A stretch of 64,000 bases of DNA from Streptomyces spectabilis (GTDB taxonomy: Bacteria > Actinomycetota > Actinomycetes > Streptomycetales > Streptomycetaceae): positions 8,504,501 to 8,568,500 of the forward strand of contig NZ_CP023690.1 of NCBI RefSeq assembly GCF_008704795.1, in the 5' to 3' direction. Below, piece by piece: positions 36,130-44,841 of this stretch. The position numbers were made by a program, and so were the translations under genes. Under the pieces are notes generated by a model. It made no database searches and was not told the origin of the DNA. It saw only the letters and a list, made by a program, of their open reading frames with translations. Positions within the stretch are counted from its first letter, which is position 1. Every line of letters starts with the position of its first letter.

Positions 36130-37638
36130 TCACGCGGCCCCGGCGAGCACCTCCGCCACGGCGATCCCGGACACGCGGGTGGCGCCGTAGGTGGTCAGGT
36201 GGACGGCCCCGACGCGGTCGCCCGCGGGCACGCCCATCTCGACGACGACGGCGTCGGGGCGGCTGTTCAGGAGGTCGGTGAGCGCCTTCGACATCCAGGG
36301 GTGCCGGGCCGCGTCCCGGACCACCACGACCAGCTCGCGGCCGCTCGCGGGGGCGAGGGCGACGCGGTCCAGGAGGTCGGCCTCGCGGGTCAGTTCGGCC
36401 TCGCCGACGCGCACGGACGTGGTGCCGGGGCGCAGCGCGCGCAGCGGCTCGGCCACGCCCCAGGGGGTCGCGCCGTCCACGGCCAGGCTCATCGTCGGCG
36501 ACAGCTCGACGACGTGCGGGTCGGCGGTCAGGGGGAGCGCGGCGCCGGACTCGCCGTGCACCCGGACCGCGCGCCGCGCGGCGACCAGACCGATGTCGGA
36601 CGCGTCCGCGGCCGGGGCGGCGTCCCGGGCGAGCGCGGCCGACCAGGCGGCGAACTCGCCGACGCGGGCGGCGGCCTCGGTCAGGCGCTCCTCGGGCAGC
36701 GTGCCGTCGAGCACCGCCCGCACCAGGGCGTCGCGCAGGTCGTCCGCCGTGGACTGCTCGGCGCTCTCGCCCCCGACGCACACGGCGTCCACGCCCGCGG
36801 TGACCGCGCGGACGGTGGCGCCCGCGATGCCGTAGGGCCCGGACACGGCGCTCATCTCGATGCCGTCGGTGACGACGAGGCCGTCGAAGCCCAACTGGCC
36901 GCGCAGCACGTCGTCGAGGATGACGGGGCTGAGCGTCGCGGGCCGCTCGGCGTCGTACGCGGGCACGAGCATGTGCGCGGTCATGACGGCCCGTACGCCC
37001 GACTCCATCGCGGCGGTGAACGGCGGAAGCGCGGTGCGCGCGATCTCCTCGGCGTCGGCGGTGAACCGCGGCAGGCCGTGGTGCGAGTCGACGGCGGTGT
37101 CGCCGTGGCCCGGGAAGTGCTTGGCGCAGGCGGCGACCCCGGCGGACTGGAGCCCCCGGATCCAGGCGGCGGTGTGCCGCGAGACGACGTCGGTGCGGGC
37201 GCCGAAGGAGCGCACCCCGATGACGGGGTTCATCGGGTTGGAGTTGACGTCGGCGCTCGGCGCGAAGTCCAGGGACACGCCGATCTCGCGGAGCTGGCGG
37301 CCGATGTCGCGCGCGACGCGCTCGGTCAGATCGGGGTCGTCGATGGCGCCGAGGGCGAGGTTGCCGGGCCAGGAGGCGCCGGTGCGCGCGGCGATGCGGG
37401 TCACGTCGCCCGCCTCCTCGTCGATGGCCACGATCAGGTCGGGGTTCTCGGCGCGCAGCTCCGCGGTGAGCGCGGCGACCTGCTCCGGGCTCTCGATGTT
37501 GCGCCCGAACAGCACCACGGACGCCAGCCCTTCGGCGATCCTGCGCCGCACCCAGTCCGGCGCGGTCGTGCCCACGAACCCCGGCTGGAGGACGGAGTTG
37601 GCAAGGCGGGTGAGGTGCGGGTGGCTGGTGCTTGCCAT
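36130..37638 (-). CDS. GH3 beta-N-acetylhexosaminidase (NagZ-like)
   Basis: A 502-residue glycoside hydrolase family 3 protein of the NagZ type, which releases N-acetylglucosamine from chito-oligosaccharides or muropeptides. The acid/base loop KHFPGHGD with D184 and H186 is visible, as is the nucleophile D258 in VVTDGIEMSA. A second domain of about 150 residues follows the barrel. No signal peptide is seen, so it acts in the cytoplasm on imported sugars. ATG 37638 has GGAGG. A DasR-like site is in the promoter, which fits control by GlcNAc metabolism. Confidence 0.9.
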   Translation of the reverse strand: MASTSHPHLTRLANSVLQPGFVGTTAPDWVRRRIAEGLASVVLFGRNIESPEQVAALTAELRAENPDLIVAIDEEAGDVTRIAARTGASWPGNLALGAIDDPDLTERVARDIGRQLREIGVSLDFAPSADVNSNPMNPVIGVRSFGARTDVVSRHTAAWIRGLQSAGVAACAKHFPGHGDTAVDSHHGLPRFTADAEEIARTALPPFTAAMESGVRAVMTAHMLVPAYDAERPATLSPVILDDVLRGQLGFDGLVVTDGIEMSAVSGPYGIAGATVRAVTAGVDAVCVGGESAEQSTADDLRDALVRAVLDGTLPEERLTEAAARVGEFAAWSAALARDAAPAADASDIGLVAARRAVRVHGESGAALPLTADPHVVELSPTMSLAVDGATPWGVAEPLRALRPGTTSVRVGEAELTREADLLDRVALAPASGRELVVVVRDAARHPWMSKALTDLLNSRPDAVVVEMGVPAGDRVGAVHLTTYGATRVSGIAVAEVLAGAA

Positions 37639-37719
37639 GGGAGACCTCCACAGGGGCGCGCGACGGGCAGTGCGGTCGGGATCGGTTGACCGCGACGAAG
37701 CGGGCGACCGAGCCGGATG

Positions 37720-37746
37720 TTGGCCTATACCAATCCGGGGTGTCAA
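37720..37746 (-). promoter_or_regulatory. promoter of the GH3 gene with a DasR-like site
   Basis: On the minus strand TTGACA (37741-37746) is followed by TTGGTATAGGCCAA (complement of 37720-37733), a dyad close to the DasR consensus core, which fills the -35/-10 spacer as in the chitinase promoter. The -10 hexamer itself is weak (CAACAT at 18-base spacing). Confidence 0.65.
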
Positions 37747-37890
37747 GACGTCCCGTTGCGGCGGTATGGCCTTAAATGCCCTGGGCAGAGGGCGAGTTCA
37801 TGCCACACGGCGGGCCTCTCCCCGCCCGGTGGTGATTCGCAAAGGCGTACGCGGGGAGGCGGACGGCCGCCGACCGGCCCTGCGGCGCCC

Positions 37891-38940
37891 TCACCCCCGG
37901 ACGCGCCGCCACTTGCGCAGGCTCACCAGCTCGCGCGGCGGGGTGAGCTTGCTGCCGACCTCGACGTACGACACCTCCGCCACGTACACGCTGCCCTCGG
38001 AGTCCACGGCCACGCTGTGCGGCCAGTTGAACCGGTCAGGGGCCTCCCCGGGCAGCTCCGCCCCGAACGAGGTGACGCGGCGGCCGTCCCGGTCGTGGAC
38101 CCGCACCTTGTGGCCGAGCCCGGGCACGCCGTGCTGCACCGGCGGCGGCCCCTGCTCGGCGACGTACACATGGGTGTCCGCGCCTTTGCCCGCGCAGACG
38201 GCGACGGCCTTGTGGGCGTGCCACGAGGTGCGGAAGTCGCCGTCCAGGGAGAACACCTGCACGCGGTGGTTCTCGCGGTCGCACACGATCACCGCGTCGT
38301 CGCCGAGGAGGGCGATGTTGTGCGGGAGGCTGAACTGCCCGTCGTCGCTGCCGGGCGCGCCCCAGGACAGCAGATGGCGCCCGCGAGCGTCGTAGCGGTG
38401 CACGCGGGAGTTGCCGTAGCCGTCGGTCACGAAGACGTCGCCCGTCAGCGGTGACACCGCCACGTCCGTGGGGCGGTTGAAGGGCTCGCCGCTCTGGAAG
38501 CCGCTGGGGCTCCCGGTGCCGAGGACGAGCAGGGTGTTGCCCTCGCGGTCCGTCTTGGTGATCTTGTTACCGATGTCGTCGACGAGCCAGAGGTGGTCCT
38601 CGTGGTCGACGGTGACGGCGTGCGGGTGCAGGAAGCGGCAGCCCCGCCAGCGCGGGGTCAGGGTGCCGTACGGGTTCTCGATCAGCTCCGTGCCGGTGAA
38701 CGGCGTGTCGTTGCCCCACATGTCGACGACGTGGCCCTCCCGGTCGAAGACCAGGACCGGCATGTTGCCGCGGTTGAAGACGTACACCCGGTCGGCCGAG
38801 TCGACGGCGACGGACGTGGCCTCCTGGAGCCAGATCCCGTGCGGGATCCTCGCCCAATAGGGCACCGGTTCGTAGACGGTCTCGCCGGTCGCGGGTCCGA
38901 CAGCCAACAGTCCTCCCTGGACGCACCGGCCCGGAATCAT
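37891..38940 (-). CDS. NHL-repeat beta-propeller protein (amidating-lyase-like)
   Basis: A 349-residue protein made of NHL-type repeats, for example HAVTVDHEDHLWLVDDIGNKI, RPTDVAVSPLTGDVFVTDG and HNIALLGDDAVIVCDRENHRV, giving a six-bladed propeller. Similar proteins are annotated as peptidyl-alpha-hydroxyglycine alpha-amidating lyase family, but the lyase activity is not shown here. No signal peptide is present from ATG 38940, though that start has a poor ribosome-binding site. It diverges from the Opu-type transporter operon. Confidence 0.8.
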   Translation of the reverse strand: MIPGRCVQGGLLAVGPATGETVYEPVPYWARIPHGIWLQEATSVAVDSADRVYVFNRGNMPVLVFDREGHVVDMWGNDTPFTGTELIENPYGTLTPRWRGCRFLHPHAVTVDHEDHLWLVDDIGNKITKTDREGNTLLVLGTGSPSGFQSGEPFNRPTDVAVSPLTGDVFVTDGYGNSRVHRYDARGRHLLSWGAPGSDDGQFSLPHNIALLGDDAVIVCDRENHRVQVFSLDGDFRTSWHAHKAVAVCAGKGADTHVYVAEQGPPPVQHGVPGLGHKVRVHDRDGRRVTSFGAELPGEAPDRFNWPHSVAVDSEGSVYVAEVSYVEVGSKLTPPRELVSLRKWRRVRG

Positions 38941-39032
38941 AGGACGTCCGGCCGCCGGGCGACAGGGGGCGCGGCCCCCGTACGGTCCAGCAGGACGCGC
39001 CGTACCGCGCCGTCCGGCGGTGGAATGGACGG

Positions 39033-39710
39033 GTGACGCCCCCGGACGACTGCCTGGCCCGCAACGAGTGGATCTGCGGCGAGTATCTGAGCACCCGCCG
39101 CCGGATCCTCCTCGACGCCGTGGTCCAGCACCTGGAGCTGACCACCGTCTCCGTCCTGATCGGGCTCGCCATCGCCCTGCCCCTGGCCGTGGTCGCCCGG
39201 CGCTGGGGCATCGCGGCAGGACCCGTGCTCGCCGTCACCACCGTGCTGTACACGATCCCGTCGCTCGCGATGTTCTCGCTGCTGCTTCCCGTCTACGGCC
39301 TGTCCGCGACGCTGGTCGTGGCCGGGCTCGTCCTGTACTCCCTGACGCTGCTCGTACGGAACATCCTCGCCGGGCTTCGCGCCGTGCCCGAGGAGACCCG
39401 GCAGGCCGCCCGCGGCATGGGCTACGGGCCGATCCGGCTGCTCCTCACCGTGGAGCTGCCGCTCGCGCTGCCCGCCGCCATGGCGGGTCTGCGCATCGCC
39501 ACCGTCTCCGCCGTCTCGCTCGTCACCGTCGGCGCGATCGTCGGCTTCGGCGGCCTCGGCAACCTGATCTACGCGGGCATGAACACCTACTTCAAGGCGC
39601 AGGTCCTCACGGCCTCCGTCCTGTGCGTGGTCATCGCCGTCGCCGCCGACGTGCTGCTGCTCGGCGTCCAGCGCCTGCTCACCCCCTGGACGAGGGCGGG
39701 GCGCGCGTGA
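39033..39710 (+). CDS. Opu-type ABC transporter permease 1
   Basis: A 225-residue permease of the betaine/choline/carnitine (OpuB/OpuC, ProW-like) type. It has about five or six transmembrane segments and the EAA-like loop EETRQAARGMGYGPIRLLLTVELP. The GTG start precedes the first domain; its stop overlaps the next permease start (GTGA). It works with the second permease, the lipoprotein at 40.4 kb and the ATPase at 41.5 kb. Confidence 0.9.
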   Translation: MTPPDDCLARNEWICGEYLSTRRRILLDAVVQHLELTTVSVLIGLAIALPLAVVARRWGIAAGPVLAVTTVLYTIPSLAMFSLLLPVYGLSATLVVAGLVLYSLTLLVRNILAGLRAVPEETRQAARGMGYGPIRLLLTVELPLALPAAMAGLRIATVSAVSLVTVGAIVGFGGLGNLIYAGMNTYFKAQVLTASVLCVVIAVAADVLLLGVQRLLTPWTRAGRA

Positions 39711-40393
39711 CGACCCTCGGTGACGCCTGGGACTGGCTCAGCACGTCCGCGCACTGGTCGGGCGACGGCGGCATCTGGCACCGCCTCGTCCAGCACCTGG
39801 TCCTCACCGTGGTGTGCCTGGTGATCAGCTGTCTCGTCGCGCTGCCCGTCGCCCTCGTGCTCGGGCACCTCGGCAAGGGCGGGGCGCTCGCGGTGAACAT
39901 CTCCAACGTCGGCCGGGCGGTGCCGACCTTCGCGGTCCTCGTCCTGCTGCTGCTCACCCCGATCGGCGACTGGGGCGAGGGGCCGACCGTCGTCGCCCTG
40001 GTCCTGTTCGCCGTGCCGCCGCTGCTCACCAACGCGTACGTCGGGATGCGCGAGGTCGACCGCGGCGTCGTCCAGGCCGCGCGCGGCATGGGCATGACGG
40101 GGTGGCAGATGCTGTGGCGGGTCGAGGCGCCGCTGGCGCTTCCGCTGATCATGAGCGGGGTGCGGATCGCCGCCGTGCAGCTCGTCGCCACCGCCACCAT
40201 CGCGGCGCTCGCGGGCGGCGGCGGGCTCGGCCGGATCATCACCGCGGGCTTCAACCTCGCCAGCACCCCGCAGGTCGTGGCGGGCGCGGTCCTGGTGGCC
40301 GCCTTCGCCCTGGTCGTCGAGGCGTTCTTCGAGGCCGCGGAGCGGCTGGCGCCCGGGTGGGCGCGCACGGCGCGGAGAAGGAGAGCGGAATGA
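39707..40393 (+). CDS. Opu-type ABC transporter permease 2
   Basis: A 228-residue second permease with the loop RGVVQAARGMGMTGWQMLWRVE (EAA-like) and about six membrane segments. GTG 39707 overlaps the preceding stop, and its own stop overlaps the start of the binding-protein gene, so all three are coupled. Two separate permeases with similar sequences are usual for OpuB/OpuC-type systems. Confidence 0.9.
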   Translation: MTTLGDAWDWLSTSAHWSGDGGIWHRLVQHLVLTVVCLVISCLVALPVALVLGHLGKGGALAVNISNVGRAVPTFAVLVLLLLTPIGDWGEGPTVVALVLFAVPPLLTNAYVGMREVDRGVVQAARGMGMTGWQMLWRVEAPLALPLIMSGVRIAAVQLVATATIAALAGGGGLGRIITAGFNLASTPQVVAGAVLVAAFALVVEAFFEAAERLAPGWARTARRRRAE

Positions 40394-40470
40394 CGTGGCG
40401 CACCCGGCCCACCGGCACGACGTGGCGCACCTGGCCCGCCCGAATGACCTGGCGCACCCGTCTGCTGTCC
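40390..40470 (+). repeat. 27-base tandem repeat at the lipoprotein start
   Basis: Units at 40390-40416, 40417-40443 and 40444-40470 each begin with an ACGTGGCGCACC-like core and encode TWRT three times. The third unit begins with an in-frame ATG directly ahead of the hydrophobic core, as if the original start region had been duplicated upstream. Confidence 0.85.
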
Positions 40471-41394
40471 GGCGTGCTCGTCGCGGCCGCCGTCCTTGCC
40501 TCCGGCTGCGACTCCGGGCCCTCCCTGGAGAACCGGGGCGAGGCCAGCCTGCCGCCGGGCGACAGCAAGCACCTGGTCGTCGGCTCCGCGGGCTTCACCG
40601 AGAGCGATCTGCTCGCGCACATGTACGCCCAGCTCCTGGAGAAGGCCGGATACGGCACGGAGTTCCTGTCCGTCGCCAACCGCGAGCTGTACGAACCCGC
40701 CCTGGAGTCCGGGCAGATCGACGTCGTCCCCGAGTACGCGGCGACCTTCGCGGACTGGCTGAACGCCAAGGTCAACGGCGCGGACGCCGAGCCGGTCGGC
40801 TCGCCCGACCTCGACACCACCATGAAGGCCCTGCGCGACCTCGCCGCCCCGCGCGGCCTGACCGTCCTCGACCCCGGCGAGGCCGTCGACCAGAACGCCT
40901 TCGCGGTCGCGGCCTCGTACGCCCGCGAGCACCGCCTCAAAACGCTCACCGACCTGGGGAAGTCGGGCCTGAAGGTGCGGCTCGCCGCGGGCGACGAGTG
41001 CGTCCGGCGCCCCTACTGCGAGCCCGGCCTGAAGACGGTGTACGGCATCGACGTCACCGCCGTCGACCCCAAGGGCGTCGGCACCACCCAGGCCAAGAAG
41101 GCGGTGCAGAGCGGCCGGGACCAGCTGGTGCTCACCACGTCCACCGACGCCACCCTCGACGAGTTCGGCCTCGTCCTCCTCGCCGACGACAAGCACCTCC
41201 AGAACGCCGACTACGTCGTCCCCGTCGTCAACCGCGCCCGCGCGGGCAGCGAGGGCGTGGCCCGCGCCCTCGGCCGCCTCAACACCGTCCTGACGACGGA
41301 CGACCTGGCCGACATGAACCGCCAGGTGGACAGCTGGCGCAGACTGCCCGAGGACGTGGCGAAGAAGTACCTCAAGGACAAGGGACTGCTGTAG
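40390..41394 (+). CDS. Opu-type glycine-betaine/choline substrate-binding lipoprotein
   Basis: A 334-residue binding protein. The lipobox LASGC puts the lipidated cysteine at C40. The mature part has the QAT/Opu-type fold features VGSAGFTESDLLAHMYAQ and VVPEYAATFADWLN, with C-terminal DDLADMNRQVDSW. It delivers a quaternary ammonium osmolyte or similar compound to the permeases. The n-region before the hydrophobic core is unusually long (26 residues) because a 27-base unit is repeated. ATG 40390 has a strong GGAGAAGGAG site and overlaps the permease stop. Confidence 0.9.
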   Translation: MTWRTRPTGTTWRTWPARMTWRTRLLSGVLVAAAVLASGCDSGPSLENRGEASLPPGDSKHLVVGSAGFTESDLLAHMYAQLLEKAGYGTEFLSVANRELYEPALESGQIDVVPEYAATFADWLNAKVNGADAEPVGSPDLDTTMKALRDLAAPRGLTVLDPGEAVDQNAFAVAASYAREHRLKTLTDLGKSGLKVRLAAGDECVRRPYCEPGLKTVYGIDVTAVDPKGVGTTQAKKAVQSGRDQLVLTTSTDATLDEFGLVLLADDKHLQNADYVVPVVNRARAGSEGVARALGRLNTVLTTDDLADMNRQVDSWRRLPEDVAKKYLKDKGLL

Positions 41395-41411
41395 TAGACG
41401 CTCCGAAGGCG

Positions 41412-41436
41412 GGAAGCGCCCCGAAGGGGCGCGGGG
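41412..41436. repeat. Streptomyces-type intergenic hairpin repeat, copy 1
   Basis: A 25-base sequence identical to 47063-47087. It contains GCGCCCC-GAA-GGGGCGC (41416-41432), a stable hairpin directly downstream of the lipoprotein gene. Such elements are scattered in Streptomyces genomes and may act as terminators or RNA stabilisers. Confidence 0.8.
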
Positions 41437-41523
41437 AACTGCGCGAGCAACCCAGGGCGGCCCGCAGGCAGGGCACGAGCGTTCGCGGCACCCACGGAAG
41501 TCACGGTCCGGCACAGCGCAGCG

Positions 41524-42687
41524 TCACGCGTCGGCGACCGAGTCGAACTCCACCTCGTCCCTGCCCACCCCTTGGGCATCCGCGTCCACCGAGCGGCGCA
41601 GCGCCTCGTGCAGCTTCGCCGGGGTGAGGACGCCCACGAAGCGGGCGCCGTCGACCACGGCGACCCATCCGGCGTCGTGCTGGAGCATCACGCCGAAGGC
41701 CTGCTTCAGGGAGGCCCCCACGGGCAGCCAGGCGTTCATGCGGTGGGCCAGGTCGCCGACCGTGGCGCCGTCCCCGGCGAGCGCGACCTCGTCGACGCCG
41801 ACCCAGCCGTGCAGATCGTCGTCGGCGTTCAGGACCATCGCCCAGCGCGCGCCGTCGGCCCGCAGCCGGGCCGCGGCCTGCGCGGCCGGCTCCTCCAGGC
41901 GGGCGACCGGCGGCTGCTCCAGGTCGTCCGCCTCGATCACGGTCACCGAAAGGCGCTTCAGACCCCGGTCGGCGCCCACGAACTGGGCGACGTACGGGGT
42001 GGCGGGCGTGCCGAGCACCGCGCCCGGCGTGTCGAACTGCTCGATGCGGCCCTGCCCGTACACGGCGACCCGGTCGCCGAGCCGCACCGCCTCCTCGATG
42101 TCGTGCGTGACCATCAGGACGGTCTTGCGCACGGTGCGCTGGAGGTTCAGGAACTCGTTCTGGAGGCGTTCGCGCACCACCGGGTCGACGGCGCCGAACG
42201 GCTCGTCCATCAGGAGCACCGGCGGGTCGGCGGCGAGCGCGCGGGCGACGCCCACGCGCTGGCGCTGCCCGCCCGAGAGCTGCTCCGGATAGCGCGAGCC
42301 GTACGTCTTCGGGTCGAGGCCCACCAGATCGAGGAGTTCGGCGGCGCGGGCCCGCGCCCTGGCCCGCTTCCAGCCGACGAGCGCGGGCACGGTCGCCGTG
42401 TTGTCGAGGACGGTGCGGTGCGGGAAGAGGCCGACCTGCTGGATGACGTAGCCGATGCGGCGGCGCAGGCGCACGGGGTCGACGGCGGCGATGTCCGCGC
42501 CGTCCACGTAGATCCGGCCGGACGTCGGCTCGATCAGCCGGTTCACCATCATCATCGTGGTCGTCTTGCCGCAGCCGGACGGGCCGACGAGCGTGACCAG
42601 CTCGCCCTCGGCGACCTCGAAGGAGAGGTCGTCCACGGCCGTCGTACCGTCCGGGTAGCGCTTGGTCACCTGCTCGAACCGGATCAT
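41524..42687 (-). CDS. Opu-type ABC transporter ATP-binding protein with CBS domains
   Basis: A 387-residue ATPase of the ProV/OpuCA type. Walker A GPSGCGKTT, signature LSGGQRQRV, Walker B VLLMDEPFGAVDP and switch histidine in VTHDIEEA are all present. The C-terminal 130 residues hold a CBS pair (MVLNADDDLHGWVGVDE..., VAVVDGARFVGVLT), which in this family senses ionic strength. It converges on the permease/lipoprotein operon and is the likely energy unit. ATG 42687. Confidence 0.92.
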   Translation of the reverse strand: MIRFEQVTKRYPDGTTAVDDLSFEVAEGELVTLVGPSGCGKTTTMMMVNRLIEPTSGRIYVDGADIAAVDPVRLRRRIGYVIQQVGLFPHRTVLDNTATVPALVGWKRARARARAAELLDLVGLDPKTYGSRYPEQLSGGQRQRVGVARALAADPPVLLMDEPFGAVDPVVRERLQNEFLNLQRTVRKTVLMVTHDIEEAVRLGDRVAVYGQGRIEQFDTPGAVLGTPATPYVAQFVGADRGLKRLSVTVIEADDLEQPPVARLEEPAAQAAARLRADGARWAMVLNADDDLHGWVGVDEVALAGDGATVGDLAHRMNAWLPVGASLKQAFGVMLQHDAGWVAVVDGARFVGVLTPAKLHEALRRSVDADAQGVGRDEVEFDSVADA

Positions 42688-42709
42688 CCCCTCACGCTAA
42701 CCGCGCCGG

Positions 42710-43369
42710 TCACACCCCGCTCACCAGCACCACCTCAAGGGTGCGGGGGCCGTGCACGCCCTCGACCCGGTCCAGCTCGATGTCGCTGGTCGCGGAGGGG
42801 CCCGAGATCCAGGTGAGCGGGCGGCGCGGATCGAGCCGTTCGAGGGCGAGCGGCACCGACGCGACGACCTGGTCGGGAACGCGTACGACACAGACGTGGT
42901 GGTCGGGGACCAGCGTGATCCGGCGGCGCCCCTGGTCGGGGGAGCCGTCGAGGACGAGCGTGCCGGTCTCGGCGACGGCGACCGCGCAGCCCGTGACGAC
43001 GCTGTCGACGCGGTCGAGGTCGCGCGCCGTGTGCGCCGCGCGGTCGGGGACGCGCGTGGCGTCGGCGGTCGCGAGCCACCACCGCGGCAGGCCGGGCGGG
43101 ACCAGGACCGTCCGCGTGCCCCGCGCGGCGAGCAGCCGCGCGAGCAGCTCCGCGAGGCCGTCCGCGTCGGTGCGGTGCACGAGTGCCCGGTAGTCGGCGA
43201 GGTTCTCGGCGAGCAGATCGACGGTCGCGTCCTCGCCGCGCGTCCCGTGCTCGCGCAGATAGTCACGCGGCACGGCCGACTCGTAGCCGGCGTGCGGGTC
43301 CTGCGCGTCGTCCGGCTCCGGACCGAGCGCGCGCCTGATCCGCCCGAGGATCACGTCCCTGCCGCTCAC
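42710..43369 (-). CDS. lutC: lactate utilisation protein C (LutC/YkgG family)
   Basis: A 219-residue LUD-domain protein. With LutA and LutB it forms the iron-sulfur enzyme that oxidises L-lactate to pyruvate. The run GCAVAVAETGTLVLDGSPDQGRR and the later ITLVPDHHVCVV are characteristic. The GTG start at 43369 overlaps the LutB stop by four bases. It is the last gene of the lutABC operon. Confidence 0.9.
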   Translation of the reverse strand: MSGRDVILGRIRRALGPEPDDAQDPHAGYESAVPRDYLREHGTRGEDATVDLLAENLADYRALVHRTDADGLAELLARLLAARGTRTVLVPPGLPRWWLATADATRVPDRAAHTARDLDRVDSVVTGCAVAVAETGTLVLDGSPDQGRRRITLVPDHHVCVVRVPDQVVASVPLALERLDPRRPLTWISGPSATSDIELDRVEGVHGPRTLEVVLVSGV

Positions 43370-44841
43370 GCCCCGCTCCCTTCGCCGTGGGTACGCCGCC
43401 ACCAGTCGCGGAACGGCTCGGCGGGCACCGGCGGCAGATCCCGCGTGGCGCTCCACGCCCGGCCGGGCCCCGGCAGTGTGCGGGGGTGCACCGCCCGGGT
43501 ACGGGAGGCGAGGCGCTGGCCCGCGCGCAGGGCGCCGGGGTGCCCGAAGACCCACCGCGCGGCCCGCATCGCGGCCCGCTCCGCCGCGTGCCCCTTGGCG
43601 GGCCGCAGCCGCACCCGCACACCGCGGCGGGTCACCTCGCCGCCCTCGACGACCCGCTCCCGCAGGTGCACCAGGACCTCCGGGATGTCGATGGCCACCG
43701 GGCACACCTCGTAGCAGGCGCCGCACAGCGACGACGCGTACGGCAGCGACGCGTCGACCGCGCTCGCGGTGCCCCGCAGCTGCGGGCTGAGGATCGCGCC
43801 GATCGGCCCCGGGTAGACCGAGCCGTAGGCGTGCCCGCCCGCCCGCTCGTACACCGGGCACACGTTGAGACAGGCAGAGCAGCGGATGCAGCGAAGCGCC
43901 TGGCGGCCGACCTCGTCGGCGAGCGTGTCGGTGCGGCCGTTGTCGAGCAGCACCAGGTGGAAGGCGCGGGGGCCGTCGGAGTCCGTGGTGCCCGTCCACG
44001 TCGACGTGTACGGGTTCATGCGCTCGGCCGTCGACGAGCGCGGCAGGGTCTGCAGGAACACCTCCAGGTCCCGCCACGTCGGCACGACCTTCTCGACGCC
44101 GACGACGGAGATCAGGGTCTCCGGGAGCGTCAGGCACATGCGGCCGTTGCCCTCGGACTCGACGACGACCAGCGTGCCCGTCTCGGCGACCATGAAGTTG
44201 GCGCCGGAGATCCCGACCCTGGCGCGCAGGAACTTCTCCCGCAGGTGAAGACGCGCCGCCTCGGCGAGCTCGGCGGGCGTGTCGGTGAGCCCCTCCGGGG
44301 CGGGACGGCCCCAACGCCCCATCTCCGCGCGGAAGATGTCCCGGATCTCGCCGCGGTTGCGGTGGATGGCGGGCACCAGGATGTGCGAGGGGCGGTCGTG
44401 GCCGAGCTGCACGATCAGCTCGGCGAGGTCGGTCTCGTAGGCACGGACGCCCGCCGCCTCCAGGGCTTCGTTGAGGCCGATCTCCTGGGTGGCCATCGAC
44501 TTGACCTTGACGACCTCCGACTCGCCGGTCTCCTGGACGAGCCGCGTCACGATCCGGTTGGCCTCGGCGGCGTCGGCGGCCCAGTGCACGGTGCCGCCCG
44601 CCGCCGTCACCGCCTCCTCCAGGCGCAGCAGATAACGGTCGAGGTGGCGCAGCGTGTGGTCCTTGATGCGCTTGCCCGCCTCGCGCAGGCGCGCCCAGTC
44701 GTCGAGTTCGGCGACGGCCCTGGCCCGCTTGTCGCGGATGGTGTGCGTGGCGTGCCGCAGATTGGCGCGCAGCGTCGCGTCGCCGACGGCGGCACGGGCC
44801 GCCTCGGGAAACGCGGGCATGCCCACGAAGGTGCCGCTCAT
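43366..44841 (-). CDS. lutB: lactate utilisation iron-sulfur protein B
   Basis: A 491-residue LutB protein. The N-terminal LUD-like domain is followed by two ferredoxin-type motifs, CIRCSACLNVCP and CGACYEVCP, which hold [4Fe-4S] clusters for electron transfer. An additional conserved segment GANFMVAETGTLVVVESEGN is present. It is coupled to lutA upstream (ATGA at 44838-44841) and lutC downstream. Confidence 0.93.
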   Translation of the reverse strand: MSGTFVGMPAFPEAARAAVGDATLRANLRHATHTIRDKRARAVAELDDWARLREAGKRIKDHTLRHLDRYLLRLEEAVTAAGGTVHWAADAAEANRIVTRLVQETGESEVVKVKSMATQEIGLNEALEAAGVRAYETDLAELIVQLGHDRPSHILVPAIHRNRGEIRDIFRAEMGRWGRPAPEGLTDTPAELAEAARLHLREKFLRARVGISGANFMVAETGTLVVVESEGNGRMCLTLPETLISVVGVEKVVPTWRDLEVFLQTLPRSSTAERMNPYTSTWTGTTDSDGPRAFHLVLLDNGRTDTLADEVGRQALRCIRCSACLNVCPVYERAGGHAYGSVYPGPIGAILSPQLRGTASAVDASLPYASSLCGACYEVCPVAIDIPEVLVHLRERVVEGGEVTRRGVRVRLRPAKGHAAERAAMRAARWVFGHPGALRAGQRLASRTRAVHPRTLPGPGRAWSATRDLPPVPAEPFRDWWRRTHGEGSGA

